NCBI GenBank assembly: GCA_036924255.1
Contig: JAUPFN010000009.1
Coordinates: forward strand, 1,515,501 to 1,579,500
DNA length: 64,000 bases
Source of the DNA: Apodemia mormo
Taxonomy: Eukaryota > Arthropoda > Insecta > Lepidoptera > Riodinidae
Direction of reading: 5' to 3'
Positions 42,330 to 54,994 of the stretch are shown here, piece by piece (position 1 is the first letter of the stretch; every line of letters begins with the position of its first letter). The notes beneath the pieces were generated by a model. That model was given only the letters and a program-made list of their open reading frames with translations, had not been told where the DNA came from and ran no database searches. Made by a program: the position numbers and the translations under genes.

Positions 42330-42549
42330 CGCCTCTGTGGTCTGGTCCGGTGTCGGTGTTGCCCACATGAGTTCAAAAATATGTTTTTTCAGTTTTCTGA
42401 TAAAAGCATCGTTTCCCGGAATTAGGTATGTGGTCGGTTGGCGATAGAATTACCACCGATCACATTGCGAGACTAAGTATCTTCGGCTAATCGTGGGTGC
42501 CCTGGTTGTACCTCTGCATATCTCTTCGGGGATACAGACGTGAATATAT
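42330..42549 (+). repeat. SINE family C lacking its B box
   Basis: The head 'cgcctctgtggtctggtccgg' and the 3' body are present, but the 'gggttcgattcccgggtcgg' B box is deleted. Such a copy should not be transcribed by RNA polymerase III. Confidence 0.75.
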
Positions 42550-43119
42550 TTTTCCATACATCCTTCTCAGAAAATACGGCCAAGATGTCATTCGATTCGT
42601 TATTAGTCCCACACAAAAAACTTGAAAGTTATAAGCAATTCACTAAAGCAAGAATGAGTTTAGTGTTTTGAAAATATCTCGAAAATTTTTAGAAATATCT
42701 GAAATAAAAAATATTAAAAAATAAGAAAATCGAGATCTTTTACTTTGCAGCTATTTAAAAAAAAAAACACTATGAAGGTAATATAGATCTATTTCCTAAG
42801 TACACACTTGTAAATATATAAGATATTTCGTCACTTTCATTTTGTAATAATAAGACGAACATGAATTTACAGTTTTGTTTGAACAAAAAGTTAATAAATA
42901 TTGCTAAAAAATCCATACCAATTGATTAATCCCTTAGAGCTATAACACACAGCTATCGGCCTGAATCCGAGGAATTATACCCTGAAGTAGTACTTGAATT
43001 AATTGCACGGAAGATTACACACTATAGCTGAGTTACGTCGTCAATTACTTTCTGTTATCCGGTAATTTCCGTTTCTGTTTAACCGTTAATTTAAATAGTC
43101 CGTGTTTGTCCGAGCTACT
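42550..43119. other. Intron sequence, nothing recognised
   Basis: AT-rich; no gene. Confidence 0.35.
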
Positions 43120-43765
43120 CAGTGTCGCTCCGGGCCTCCTATAAAGAATAGACCACCTGACTTTCTGTCAGGTAGTTCCTAAAAGACAAACGATTTTTTT
43201 TATGTTATAAGATAGCAAACAAGCAGATGGTTTTCCTGATGGAAAGAGTCAACCATCGCCTGTAGACAATAAGATGTTAATGGTGCGTTGCTATCTCGTG
43301 GCGAGGTCCAATGCCACATGCCACATAAGTTTACTGGCTACCCCACCCTCTAAAATAGAATACGACAGTGACAAGCAGCACAAGACGGTGATAGCAGACC
43401 CGGGCGAGACAAAGCAGAACTCTACCAGTAGCCACGATGGTAGTGACTCGTATAGCCAATCGGTCGCCTTTTACGACCTGCCTGGCGGAACGGCAATTGG
43501 CCTATTCTTCAATGGAGCCCAGGACCAACATGAAGGGGGGAGATTTTCGTCTCTCCCAGGTTTATGCTACACTTGCTTATCTATTCCTGCCGCAATAGCG
43601 TCAATGGTAGTTGTGCTGTATCGTGTTCCGGTTTGGAATGTAAGGTAGATGGTAGACTTATTCATATGATATTACTACCCTACCACACGGATAATAATAC
43701 ACTATCAACATCTTTAGTGTCTATAGACGATGGTTCCTCTTTCCATCAGAAGAATCATCAGATTT
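43120..43765. repeat. Three family B pieces in alternating orientation
   Basis: A plus 5' fragment (about 43120-43195), a near-complete minus copy (about 43198-43535) and a plus 3' part (about 43572-43765). The alternation resembles the 1271-1980 arrangement. Confidence 0.75.
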
Positions 43766-43908
43766 TAAGCTATTTAAAATAATTAATAAAATTAAAATAT
43801 AATGTTTAATTTGCCGACAACAAAACATTCGTACTGTTTCACAATAAGGTAATTATATTTAATTTATAACCGGTTTCGATTACACGAGCATTCTTAGGGT
43901 ACTTACAG

Positions 43909-43955
43909 TTACTAACCAACAACGAAATGGGATTTCGTTGCTGGTTAGTAACTAT
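43909..43955. repeat. 22-bp-arm hairpin inside the left MITE
   Basis: 'agttactaaccaacaacgaa' and its complement around a GGG loop, with one mismatch. Confidence 0.75.
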
Positions 43956-44557
43956 GCCTTACTTATTGTCAAATAGTACAAGTATTATTAATTAATAACT
44001 TTGTATATAATTACATAAATTTTAGTAACAAAATGCTTCCTAATGTTAGTACTTAGTAATTTAAATGGCATAGTGATATTATTTATATACAACAGCTATT
44101 AATTAATAATACTTGTACTGTTTTTTTTGGTAGAATTTTATAAGCTGTAGAAAGAAGGGCGCAAATGGAATACACCGCATCCATCTAGATCTGTTATTTT
44201 TTTTTATTATATTTTTAATTTGAATGATTTTCTGAATTTATTGCATAGTATACGCAAGTTTGTATTTATTCACGTCGCATTTTTTAATGTTGTATATAAT
44301 ATGCGTATGCATAAATGTACATAAATCATTTATGTGCATATTCATTTTTGCATACCCATTCATATTATTATATTGTAATTATACTAGTATAACATTACAG
44401 ATTATTTAATAACGCACACATGTATATGCATACTTAACATAAATTAAGGTAAATATAATTATAATTATGATTGTTTTTTGTTTATTTTTGTTTTCTTTTT
44501 TCATGTTTTTTTCTTTCTTATATGTTTTGTTATTTTTATAAGATAAAAATTAATAAG

Positions 44558-44691
<134 letters not shown>

Positions 44692-44861
44692 CTTATAATT
44701 AATAGTTTAATCATTAAAATTAAAATGTATTTGTGCAGAGTATAAAAATATATTTTAATGTATATGTTGTTATGAAACATTGAAATAAAATGTTAATGAA
44801 TTTATGATAACATATAGACAAAGTGTTTATGTAGATCTGTGGTTGTGGTGTGTGTGTGGTA

Positions 44862-46790
44862 CTAGGTCCCATTAAATTCTTTTAAATTTTTAACTATGTT
44901 GTTTATTAAATTGGTGAATGTGTCAATGGTTGTTTGCGTTTTAATTATATCGTTAGTAGGTACGGTGCGATATTTAATGTTGTAAAAGCAAGAAATGTTG
45001 GTTTCTGGATGCTTCAAATCTCGGACAGTTTTGTATAAGGTGTTTGATTGTCTGTGTGGTTGTATTGTCATATGGGCATTTACTGTTTTCAGTTATTTTG
45101 AAGCGGTAAAGGTATTCTTTGTGATAGCCATGATTTGTAAGTATTTGTGTAATTTGAAAGATAGGTTTAATGTTATTTATAAAGTTTGTGAAGCTGTTAA
45201 AGTCTGGAAGTAATTGTTTGATATGATGATCTTGATCTATATTATCGTATAGTGCTTTTGTCATTAGCTTTGATTTATTTTTTGCAGTATATTTTACATA
45301 ACTCATAGGAATGTTATAATAATCTGGTTCTTTATTCAGTATAGCTGCGCTTCTTGCTGCTTCATCGACCATTTCGTTACCTCTGATCTTGTTGTGTGCT
45401 TTAACCCTTAAGAAGTTGACATTATTTCTCTTATAAAATAATCTATGAATAATTTTATGAGTTTTATTGACAATAGGATCAATAGTGACGTAGGCGCAGC
45501 CAACTTTATCGTCTATTTTACTTCCGTCAGTATAAATTTGTATAAAATTATTTGATGTGGTTGAGAAAAATCTCTTCCTGTGAGGTAATTTCTTTGTAAC
45601 TGATATTGACTCTTAGGGCTGGATGTAATATTTCGGGAATGGGCGTAGGCTTTTCGATTAGTAAATTGTCAGGAATTAATGTTGATATTCTGTGGATCCT
45701 GGCAAGTTCTATTTCAGCGAGTTCATTTATTTCATGTGGTAGGGGAGTAAGTTGGGATAAAGAAATTGCAACTTCTGTTCGAATGGTGCGAAAACCTTGG
45801 ATGATTTTATTTGAGAACAATCTTTGAAGCGACAGAAGCTAGTTAAATATATATATTTTTATTTAAACTTTAGTACTAAATTCCGCATGCATATGATATA
45901 ATTGGTACTATTACTTGATTATATATAATTTTGATGCTTTCGGGATGAATTCCCCATGAAAGTTTAACGAAGGTTATCAGTTTATTATAAAGTTTTTTCG
46001 ATTTTTCTATAACGTGATTTACATGTTTGTTAAAGTTTAGTTTTCTGTCTAGAATTAATCCAAGGTATTTAATGTCTGTTTTAAATTGTAGTGATTTGTT
46101 ATTCATTTTTATTTTACATTTTGTTGCTTTGTTTGTAAATGCAGTCATTTGTGTTTTGTTTGGTCCAAATTCTAATTTATTACGTTCCCCCCATGTATTG
46201 ATGATTTTAAGCGCTAAATTGGCGTTGTCTTCTAGGTCTTGTGTATTTTTATTGTGAATTATAAGTAATAAATCATCTGCATATGCTTGTAGATGACATC
46301 CAGTTGGTAGTGTAATGATTAGTAGTGTATCAAGGATCAGATTCCACATAGTAGGCCCGCATACAAATCCTTGTACACATTCTTTAGACGTTGTCTTTTT
46401 GACATAACTCTCTGCAAAATTTATGACTACTTCTCGGTCTTCTATGTAGTTAAGGAGAATTTGGTATATATTTTTTGGGCAATTTATTTGTCTAAGTCTG
46501 CCAAAAATACCAGGCCACCAAACGCAATCGAATGCGGCTCTGATGTCTAGAGAGATGGCTAAAACTTCTTCTTGTTTGTTTTTAGCAGAATTTATAATAT
46601 TCAAAGCATGACTCATGGCATCAACTGTTGAAATTTGTGGTTTGATTCCGAATTGATTTGTACTATGACTATGAGAAGTATATATAAAGTATACTAACCT
46701 GTTTATAATTAATTTTTCTACTTTTCCAAAGACTTTTCCAAAGACGTAGTATATTATTAGTAATATAGCCAAACTTGTACTGTTTGACAA
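44862..46790 (-). pseudogene. R1-clade-like LINE ORF2 remnant: RT + internally deleted RNase H
   Basis: 5'-truncated, with no endonuclease. The 304-codon segment at 45876-46790 holds reverse transcriptase: 'NQFGIKPQISTVDAM', 'SLDIRAAFDCVWW', 'QGFVCGPTMWNLILDTLL', catalytic 'AYADDLLLII' and 'FGPNKTQMT'. Downstream at about 45373-45545 an RNase H domain begins ('IYTDGSKIDDKVGCAYV') and jumps quickly to 'KAHNKIRGNEMVDEAARSAA', so its central part with the expected E and D residues is missing. The C-terminal cysteine-rich segment ('CPYDNTTTQTIKHLIQNCPRF') is present. Three reading frames are used, so at least two frameshifts. Dead element. R1/I-type classification rests on the WNL..D and RNase H features. 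Confidence 0.8.
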
Positions 46791-46929
46791 TAAGTAAAGT
46801 ACAGCTATAATATATTATTACTTACTACAATATTATTACCTTATTGTGAAACAGTACAAATGTTATCAATTAATAAATTATGTATTAAAGTTTCACCAAG
46901 TGCCGACGATAAAAAGTGTAGAATATTAT

Positions 46930-47003
46930 TTATAATTTGCTTACTTTGGGGTTAAATTAGTAAGTGTAATTTGTCCCGTGAATATTATTATATTATTGTT
47001 ATT
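46930..47003 (+). repeat. 3' fragment of SINE family A
   Basis: 'tttgcttactttggggttaa' to 'gtgtaatttgtcccgtgaat', with an ATT-rich tail. Confidence 0.7.
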
Positions 47004-47334
47004 ATCGATATATTTTAAACTTCGGACAGGCCCCGTAGTTGGCCAAAAGCCATGAAAAATAAATTTGAAAAGACTGAAAACATACAATAGGAAAATAACT
47101 ATGTAAGCACTCTGCTCTTGCTCTAAGGTTTATATAAAATTCGTTCGATATAGTTTGCTTAATTTCCTTATATTTATATTTACACGGAGTCATTACCACA
47201 ATGGTACTTAAATAGCAAGCAACATCCCATTTCGGTATAACATTCCTGGAATTGTATTTTCTCAGATCCAGATCAGATGCGGTGAATAACCGCGCTAAGT
47301 GCTTCTCGCGTATGCTCTTAAGTTTATCTATACA
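47004..47334. other. Intron sequence, nothing recognised
   Basis: Slightly more GC than average; no gene. Confidence 0.3.
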
Positions 47335-47690
47335 TATAATAAAATCGTAAGAAAGTCAAAACGTACATTGAATATTTTTTTAAAAGTATACTTGGGGCGT
47401 GATCTACAATCGATATCGAAGCCAAAAATATACTTTTTAGAATTTTTGTCTGTTTGACTGTTTATCTGTTTGTCTGTTTGTCTGTATATATGTCCGGAGT
47501 AAACTCAAAAAGTACTGCATGGATTTACTTCAAATTGAATTTTTGAATTTTACTTTTGCATTGCATGAATGTTACTTACAGGTCGGGTCAACATATAGGC
47601 TACGTATTATCACGCTATCACCTAGCGACTAGATGCTGTGCAGAGCAAACGAAGTCCGCGCGAACGAAGTCGCTGGCAACAGCTAGTTTA
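47335..47690 (+). repeat. Family E-like repeat
   Basis: 'gtctgtttgtctgtatatat' body and 'cgaagtcgctggcaacagct' end. Confidence 0.6.
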
Positions 47691-47694
47691 TTAA

Positions 47695-47785
47695 TAAATT
47701 TAAAATTTATTGTACACTGAAAAAAATTGTACAAAAGGCTCCTCAGCCTTGGGGCTAACAGAAATTGAAGTGTGATGGGCAGTTT
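47695..47785 (-). repeat. LINE 3' UTR fragment
   Basis: Matches 27905-27975 ('ttgtacaaaaggc') in the same orientation. Confidence 0.5.
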
Positions 47786-47799
47786 TTAAAAGGTGTAGT

Positions 47800-48375
47800 T
47801 CAACTATACACGTGACTACCGTCACGACTACTAGGTGGTAGAGTTCTGCAACATCTCACCCGGGTTATTTGGTGCTACCACATTACCTAATCCTGCCGCA
47901 ATAGCGTCAATGGAAATCATAATATTCACGGGACAAATTACACTTCCTGATCTAACCCCAAAGTAAGCAAATTATTTGCTTGTGTTATGGGCGTTAGTCT
48001 ACTATCTAACTAGAATATATTTAATAAACATTCAAACCCGGAAATACAAACATTTGTGCTCATCACGCAAATGCTTGTCCCCGTCAGGGATCAAACCCAA
48101 GCCCCGTCGATTGCGTAGTCAGGGTCGCCAATCACTCGACCAACAAGGCGGTCAAAATTCAAATAAAAAATAGTCGGAAAAGATTCCTAGGATCTCAAAT
48201 AGTGGAGACGAAAACTCGATTTTCGAAAATCGGGGCAAATTCAGTAACTTCCTATCTACGTACACTACGTACTACGTAGCGGGAAGTTAAAAAATAACAT
48301 ATTTCGTTTCTATATACAATGGTTGTCTCTTTCCATTAGGAGAACCATTCGACTGTTTGCTATCTTATGATATTG
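47800..48375 (+). repeat. Family B copy split by SINE A and a family G end
   Basis: Family B at about 47800-47912 and again at about 48305-48375. Between them lie a SINE A (47918-48154, minus) and a reversed family G 5' end (48190-48292). The order implies stepwise insertion. Confidence 0.6.
47918..48154 (-). repeat. SINE family A, minus copy
   Basis: tRNA-like head in reverse ('tgcgtagtcagggtcgccaa') with B-box-like 'gggatcaaaccc'. Nested in family B. Confidence 0.8.
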
Positions 48376-49055
48376 AAAAAAAAATAGTGAAGTCACAGAA
48401 ATAAAATTTACGAATAGAATTGTGTGTTTCACATAATTTCTTAGTTTTTTCCGGTAACGATATCGTTCCGTAACATGACGAGACCCTTCTCTATTTGTTT
48501 ATGCTTTTGTCTACGCGAGCACTTGCCAACCATTGTTGGGAAACAAAACAGATCCCAGCTCAGTTTATATACATAGCTCGTCGTATAACACATAATATAG
48601 TAAAATATATTCTGCTCAGAATTTCGCTGAATTGTTGAACGATGATTTATTATATTCCGAGAAGAGCTGTTAACGTTATGTGTCTAGATGATCTTAATCG
48701 ATCATTTCAGTCAAGCAGACGTTAATTGTCGTTATGTCTACGATGGGTGACCACGCGGGTTGACTGGTAAAATACTACACATCGAAGGATACGATATTTA
48801 ATAGTTATATTATGCAACTGATAAAAATATTATAAAAAGGGACATTTCTTAATTTCATAGTAAAACAACAAAATGAGTGTATTAATATTCAATAACTATG
48901 GTTACCATGCGGGCGTCAGACACGCGCCTTGTCTTACACGTTCTGCGGCGGTAAAATGCTGCTTTTTTAAAACATAAACTTTGATATCTATGCTCTAATG
49001 TCTGTATTTAATATTTTTATGGTACAATTAGGTTTAAATTTATATCCTATTTTTT
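48376..49055. other. Intron sequence, nothing recognised
   Basis: No coding signature or repeat match. Confidence 0.35.
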
Positions 49056-49370
49056 GACTGCCTCGTGGTCTAGGGGATAGCCTATTCGGCTCACATCATG
49101 AAATCCCAGGTTCGATCCTTGAGTCGGGCAAAAGTGTTAATAACGTTCGAGGTTTTTCCCAAAAATCCAAAATCTCAGTAGCAGTTTGAAGTCTGGCGGG
49201 TGGTATGTTACCACTCCCTCGGATGAACACGTAAAGCCGTTGATCTCGGTTATCAACTAGAAATAGTCGATATTCGTTATCAGGTCGGTATAATGCAACG
49301 ATGGAGATCACCACTGTTCTCGCAAAACTGGTGAATTGTGGTGAACTGGAAATTCTGTAGACGTTATTTT
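49056..49370 (+). repeat. SINE family D with tRNA-like head
   Basis: 'gactgcctcgtggtctaggg' A-box-like start and B-box-like 'aggttcgatccttgag'; same body as 12423. Confidence 0.75.
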
Positions 49371-49377
49371 TTTAGTA

Positions 49378-49640
49378 TCGATAGGGAAGCGCTTGACCAT
49401 GATCTCGCTTGATAGTAAGCTAAGATGCGGCCTAAGATGGAACACGCTTCCCTAGAAGGTAGCTGTTCACTCTTCTCTTGAACATTCCCAGCTTGTACTC
49501 GTCGGGAAACACAGATTTAGGAAGCATATTCCAGCCCGGGACAGTTACTCAACCTTTATAAAGTACAAATCCGTTCGTGCATAGAATACTGCTCTCATCT
49601 TTTGCATGGATCCGCTGATACCAGCATCTCCAAAATAACC
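49378..49640 (-). repeat. Retroelement-derived repeat, part repeated at 50575-50690
   Basis: 'gatagtaagctaagatg' and 'cgcttccctagaaggta' followed by 'ctgttcactcttctcttgaa' occur in both places. Probably decayed LINE sequence. Confidence 0.55.
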
Positions 49641-49652
49641 ATACTAGGTTCT

Positions 49653-49830
49653 CAAATTCAAATTCAAATAATATTTTATTCGACGTAAGTACACATAGGA
49701 ACACTTATCGACGTCATTTATATGCAAATTCATACATGACATGTTATACAATAGTTATAAAATACACTCTAGGTAAAATACAAAAAAAATAAAGTCAGCT
49801 AAAGAGAATTCTTTGTCTACAGAAATGACT
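49653..49830 (-). repeat. LINE 3' end with (AAATTC)n-type tail
   Basis: 'caaattcaaattcaaataat' followed by 'attttattcgacgtaag', in minus orientation, is a Jockey-like LINE 3' end. Confidence 0.55.
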
Positions 49831-50319
49831 TATATTTAAATATTTTGAAAATAACAATAAAGTTTAGGTAAATATAGAAGCAAATGTTATATAAAATTAA
49901 TAAATTGGTATAAATTAACTTATAATCTCAAGTAACTTATAATAAAACGAATGATTTTATTAAATAAATAGAAGTTTATTATTATGAAACAATCATCACA
50001 TATCTTAACAAAGTTAAATCGATAAAATGACAGCAAAATTTATGATCAGTAGACAAAACAACTATTGTCCAGTAAAAGTGATAATTTTCTCTTCCTTTAA
50101 AGTATCATATCGAATCAAGTGTCAAATACGTTAGAATAGGGAAATTGGCATAAATATAGAGAATACGGGCCGATAAAATGCTATCGCGCTGCTTATCTTA
50201 AGCTTGCAGGAATATATTTCAAATCTTAGCTTCTTATTTGGTAAGATAAAGCAACAGCATATTTTAATTTTTCCACGATATAATATCTACAAGCATTTGA
50301 CACACACAGGACTTTGCTC
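49831..50319. other. Intron sequence, nothing recognised
   Basis: AT-rich; no gene. Confidence 0.35.
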
Positions 50320-50390
50320 ATATAAGTGGCTACACATTTCTCTTCTAACACCGACACGGTGTTAGAAGAGAAATGTGTAGCCACTTATAT
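50320..50390. repeat. Perfect palindrome: 34-bp arms, 3-base loop
   Basis: 50320-50353 and 50357-50390 are exact reverse complements (core 'ggctacacatttctcttcta'). No terminal-repeat element or ORF surrounds it. See findings. Confidence 0.9.
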
Positions 50391-50574
50391 TCTTGTAGCC
50401 TGTGATTTTGATACAAACTTTAAGGTGTGTGTATTACAAAAAATCTCTATCTGCGTGACTTAGATTATATCGCAATTGACGCAAAAGCTGGTCTTATATA
50501 CTAGTTAAAAGGTGAAATTAATTAAATTTGCTATTATCCGCGAACTGACCTATTTTTTTTCATTATCTATAGGT

Positions 50575-50690
50575 GAACGCTTGACCTCGATCTCGTCTGA
50601 TAGTAAGCTAAGATGAGGCCTAAGATGGAACGCGCTTCCCTAGAAGGTACCTGTTCACTCTTCTCTTGAAGATCTCTAGATATTATGACC
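50575..50690 (-). repeat. Partial copy of the 49378 repeat
   Basis: Shares 'tagtaagctaagatg' and 'gcgcttccctagaaggta'. Confidence 0.6.
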
Positions 50691-51104
50691 TCTGCAATGG
50701 TATTGAAAACAAAGACGCCGTTTTTTCGGTGCCATCGCGGAGATCACATGAACAGTGCTTGGATAATATCAAATTTAATTAATTTCACCGTTCTAAATAT
50801 GGAATTACGCAACGTAGTGCCAGAATCAATAAAATAGTTAAAAGTTATTTTCCATCAAAATTTTATAACAAGGAGACAATGCTCTTCAATAGATAAATAT
50901 AATCATTGTTGTTGTCAGTTGCACACAAGCGCTACCATTCACCATGCGAAACCCCTTATTACTTACATCCCTAATTTTTTTCCGACATGTTATTTTACAT
51001 TAATTAGTAATTACATTCTTTTACAAACTTAATATTTTAATAAATTACAAAGAAGAAAAAGAAAAAATAATGTTAAAATCACAGAAGTGAGCCTTAACCA
51101 TTCA
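50691..51104. other. Intron sequence, nothing recognised
   Basis: No gene or repeat match. Confidence 0.35.
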
Positions 51105-51420
51105 ATAGCAAACAATCAGATGGCTATTTTGATGAAAAGGGACAACCGTCGCCTATTGACACCAGAGATGTTAATGGCGTGCTACTATTCGTGTGGCAGA
51201 GATGGAACATGAAATGCATAATTTTATAAGCTACCTTACCTCACAAACTAGGACACAACAGTCACCAGCACCGACATTAGTGTGGCAAGAAGAGTTAAGG
51301 CGATGGTATCAAAACCCAGACGAGATATAACAGAAATTTACCATTAATTTTATAGTCACAACGTTAGTGACACGCATGAGCCATTTCTCGCCTTTTTCGA
51401 GACGCCTAGCAGCAAGTAAT
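51105..51420 (-). repeat. SINE-like family B, diverged minus copy
   Basis: Block order of family B is kept ('ccgtcgcctattgacaccag', 'atgttaatggcgtgctac') with many substitutions. Confidence 0.65.
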
Positions 51421-51547
51421 AAGCTTTTCTCTAATACTTAGAATATATTTTTCAAAAAAACGAGCCTGGATGTATACAAAGAATTAATTTTCAGTAGTCA
51501 AAAATTATTTTTACTTCGCATGTGACAATCACACACATTCCATTTTT

Positions 51548-51665
51548 ATAATAATAATAATTTATTTGTCAGAAATCAGGTCCCATTTTATTAGTATTAA
51601 AATTATAAAACAAAAATAATGTTACTTTAAAAAATTAAACACAACTGAAACTAAAAAAATTAAAT
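51548..51665 (-). repeat. LINE 3' end with ATA-repeat tail
   Basis: 'aataataataatttatttgt' at the left edge, the mirror of the CR1-like 3' end at 39440. Confidence 0.5.
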
Positions 51666-52200
51666 TTTAAATCTCAAACTTAACAATGTATAAAAATCAT
51701 GTAGTAGAGAGGCTTCACGGATGCTGAAAGTCATAAAAAGAATATTTTGTAAAATTCTTCAGGTTTTAGCCTCGCTCTTGACATTTTATATAAATGAAAG
51801 TTTGATACAGAAATGACCAAATAACGAGTTGGCTCTTAGCTGCGGAATCAATCATTGACATCACGTAACTGGCACCCTTGGATGGCGAATGCATTGGCCA
51901 CCGGCCAAACAAAACTCTGACATGACACTAACGACTGGCCGAATGATGAACGATCTACTCCATCTTTAAACCCATTTGAATTTCAATCACGATTCGCTAT
52001 GTTAATTGCTATGGTGATTTGCGAGAATTGAACAAACAAAAATGGTATTTCCACTTCCGTAACGATCCCGAATATTTATTTAAACAAATAAAATCAAAAA
52101 ATATCACGTTCTCTTACAGGTTTGTGTACAAATGCAGTAACTTTTCTTTGACAATACAATATCTAAGAAGTATTTATTAAAATAATTTAATATTTTATCA
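51666..52200. other. Intron sequence, nothing recognised
   Basis: No coding signature. Confidence 0.35.
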
Positions 52201-52204
52201 CTTA

Positions 52205-52260
52205 TATACTTATACTGTTTCACAATAAAGCTGTAGTAAATAAAAAGTGTAGAATATATT
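52205..52260 (+). repeat. Solo end of the GTACTGTTTCACAATAAG-type element
   Basis: 'tatactgtttcacaataaag' matches the terminal repeats at 43826 and 46862. The partner end is not visible nearby. Confidence 0.5.
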
Positions 52261-53125
52261 AAAATAATCATTTATTTTTAGTTATAATATGTTCTTCCTA
52301 CTTTTATACAAAAGTAGCATGTTATAGGAATAAAAATAAATAGAAAGAGCAAGATGATAACCAAAAATAACCAGAAATAAGATTAATCAAAAATTATGAT
52401 ATTTTTGATTTTATAATATGTTTATTTTTAATTTACTTTATTTTTAAATATTACATATAACATATGTTTATTTTATATACAATATTTTTAAATTTTCAAT
52501 AACATGTTGAAAGTAAACTCACTTATTTTTACAAATATCTTTACAAGAGCTTTATTATACTATCACTTATTGAAACTTCATTTTAATTTATATATTTACT
52601 AAAATGTGTTTTACACGTTGTAGTAAAAATTGTAGGAATAAATGAATAAAGTTGCACACAACACCATATAGCACACTATAGCAAATATTTGTAGATTCAT
52701 GTATTCCAGTTGATTCAATTGTTTACACTAGGAGGTAAAAAAGTTAACTACATATAATATTTTTAGCACAAATAAAACAGATGCATCTTATGATGGAAGA
52801 ATATTATCATTACCCATAGACACTAAAGATGTTAATGATGCATTGTCATCTAGACGAACGAGGCGAAGATGTAAGCTACATAACCCTTCAAACTGGAACA
52901 ACAAAAACAAGAACAGTTCTTGTTACTGATATAGGTAGGAATATAGGTAGCACTAAGAAACCTGTTGATTTAGAGAGTACACTCCAACTCGGAATACGCG
53001 ATGCTATTGCTGCTGCTGAATAGTTGTAGGAAAAGATACAGCGGTGAAAAGCAAAAACTAAGCAAAAGATTATAAATTAAATTTTCAAAATAAATTAATT
53101 TATAATTTTCTTTTTAATTTCACAG
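52261..53125. other. End of intron C-D
   Basis: AT-rich. A heavily decayed family B relic lies at about 52775-53030. The acceptor 'tttttaatttcacag' ends at 53125. Confidence 0.5.
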
Positions 53126-53275
53126 GAACAAAATATAGACTTAGCAAATCAACAAGAGGATATCGGCACTCTTTGACACTGTTGGTTAACGAGATGTCCC
53201 GTGAAGACGCTGGAGCTTACCGCTGTCACGTAGAAAATAATCAGGGGAAGGCGATGGCTGAGCTCTTCTTGCATT
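53126..53275 (+). CDS. Lachesin/DIP-type Ig gene, exon D (second half of Ig domain 3)
   Basis: Acceptor with a good pyrimidine tract ('tttctttttaatttcacag') and donor 'gcatt|gtaaga'. It joins exon C in phase 1 as a glycine codon. It encodes 'TKYRLSKSTRGYRHSLTLLV', then 'SREDAGAYRCHVENNQGKAM' with the F-strand cysteine that pairs with the exon C cysteine, and 'AELFLH'. It ends in phase 1, so another exon must follow, expected to encode a short linker and a GPI-anchor or transmembrane tail. It is not recognisable in 53276-64000. Confidence 0.9.
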
Positions 53276-54394
53276 GTAAGATAAGAGTCTTATAACAATA
53301 TACCCATTTACGTATAAAATAATAACTAGTAGATATTAAGATTATGCATCGTTTTGGCAGGTCCTACGTATACTGGTGCTAGTGCCAAATTATAACTTTT
53401 CAGAAAGCGACTTAAAGGTTATGAAACTTTTTTTATTTATAATAATAATAATAATAATAATGATTTCTTTATTTGCATAAAATAGGGTACATAATTGGAT
53501 CTCATTTAAAGTATGCTGCTCTTTAATCCTACTTTGCCTATTTTGTGGCATGCAAATGTTAAAATTGCGTTAATAATCGTAGTAAATTTTGAATCTTATA
53601 ATAATTATTGTTATTATATTATCCTCACTAAAATAAGAAGAAACACTTTAACTACATAATACAAAGTCAAGTATCATCAGCGGTTTTATGTTCACTTTAT
53701 CACTACAAGATAAAAATTTATTATCAAAATACTTATACCCATGTTTTAAAAACATAATTAATTTTCCATAAATGTCTTTTATATTATATTTATTTGAAAG
53801 TCATTAATAAATTGAAAATATCAAAACGTTCTTATATATTAATAATATTAACATGAAAATTCTATTTATTTATTTCTTGACTGGACATATTTAATGGAGT
53901 TTAACAATATTTAACCTATTCTGACTAATTTAATATAATATAAATGTAATTAAAAATAACAATAATTTATTATTTAATTTAGTTTAATTTACTTATTCTA
54001 ATGAACCCGGCAACAAGAGGTTTTTTGAAATGTTAAACTGCTATAGATTTAAATTAAATTTACTTTAGTAATAAGAAACTTTGCTTTTGTAATAGTTTCT
54101 GGAATTTTAAATTGAATCTAAATTCTATAAGAAAGAAACTAATGAATGTACAACTTTATTTTTATTAATAATACTTTAGGAAATAAAAAAAATTGTGATC
54201 TATTTTTTCTAGGGTACTAAAACACGTATGGTATGAATGAAGAACTAGTTTACGGTATCTTATGAATTAAAATTCAGAAAAGAATAAAGGCAAAGCAATA
54301 GTTTTGATACGTTTTCTATTTATTGGTAAATAATGCAAGCTATTAAATCAGTTTGCATCAGTCATTTGTATAAGTCAATACGAGGAAATTGACT
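53276..54394. other. Intron start after exon D
   Basis: Very AT-rich. An ATA-repeat tail of a minus-strand LINE 3' end at about 53438-53520 ('aataataataataatgattt'). Otherwise nothing recognised. Confidence 0.5.
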
Positions 54395-54765
54395 GTGTTA
54401 GTTCGGGCCCCCTTTAAAAACAGACAATCTGCCGTACTCCTAGGCAGTTTGTAAGAGGTGAATGATTAGCTATACGAGCTGCAACCATCATGGCTACTAG
54501 ATGGTAGAATTCTGCATGGTCTGGCCTGGTTCTGGTACCACCGCCTTACCTATTCCTGTCGCAATAGCGTCAATACTTGACACTGTCGTGTTCCGGTTCG
54601 GAGAGTAAGGTAGCCGGTAAACTACTGCATGTGGCATGAAGACCCCGCCACAAGAACAACAAATCACCATTACCATAGAATTTGTTGTCTATAGACGATG
54701 ATTGTCTTTTTCCATCAGAAGAGCCATACGCTTGTTCATTACGAGTGTAAACTCATGATAAAAAA
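54395..54765 (+). repeat. SINE-like family B, near-complete plus copy
   Basis: 'gttcgggccccctttaaaaa' to 'acgcttgttcattacgagtg', with the diagnostic 'ctggtaccaccgccttacct'. Confidence 0.8.
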
Positions 54766-54994
54766 AATTTTAAAGAATCTTAGAAATATTTTTGTTAATT
54801 TTGCGATAAATATTGTATATTTTATGAAATATACGGTATTTTAAGTTTTTTGGTGTAAAAATTAGTTTGTCACTTTGTGGGTTACACTATATAATACGTA
54901 GAACTCGTCGGTTTATTACATCGTGGAAATAACCTACCGCTGATTACTCACTAGCGCACGAGTAGAATATCTACTTATGTGTATCTTTTGCTTA

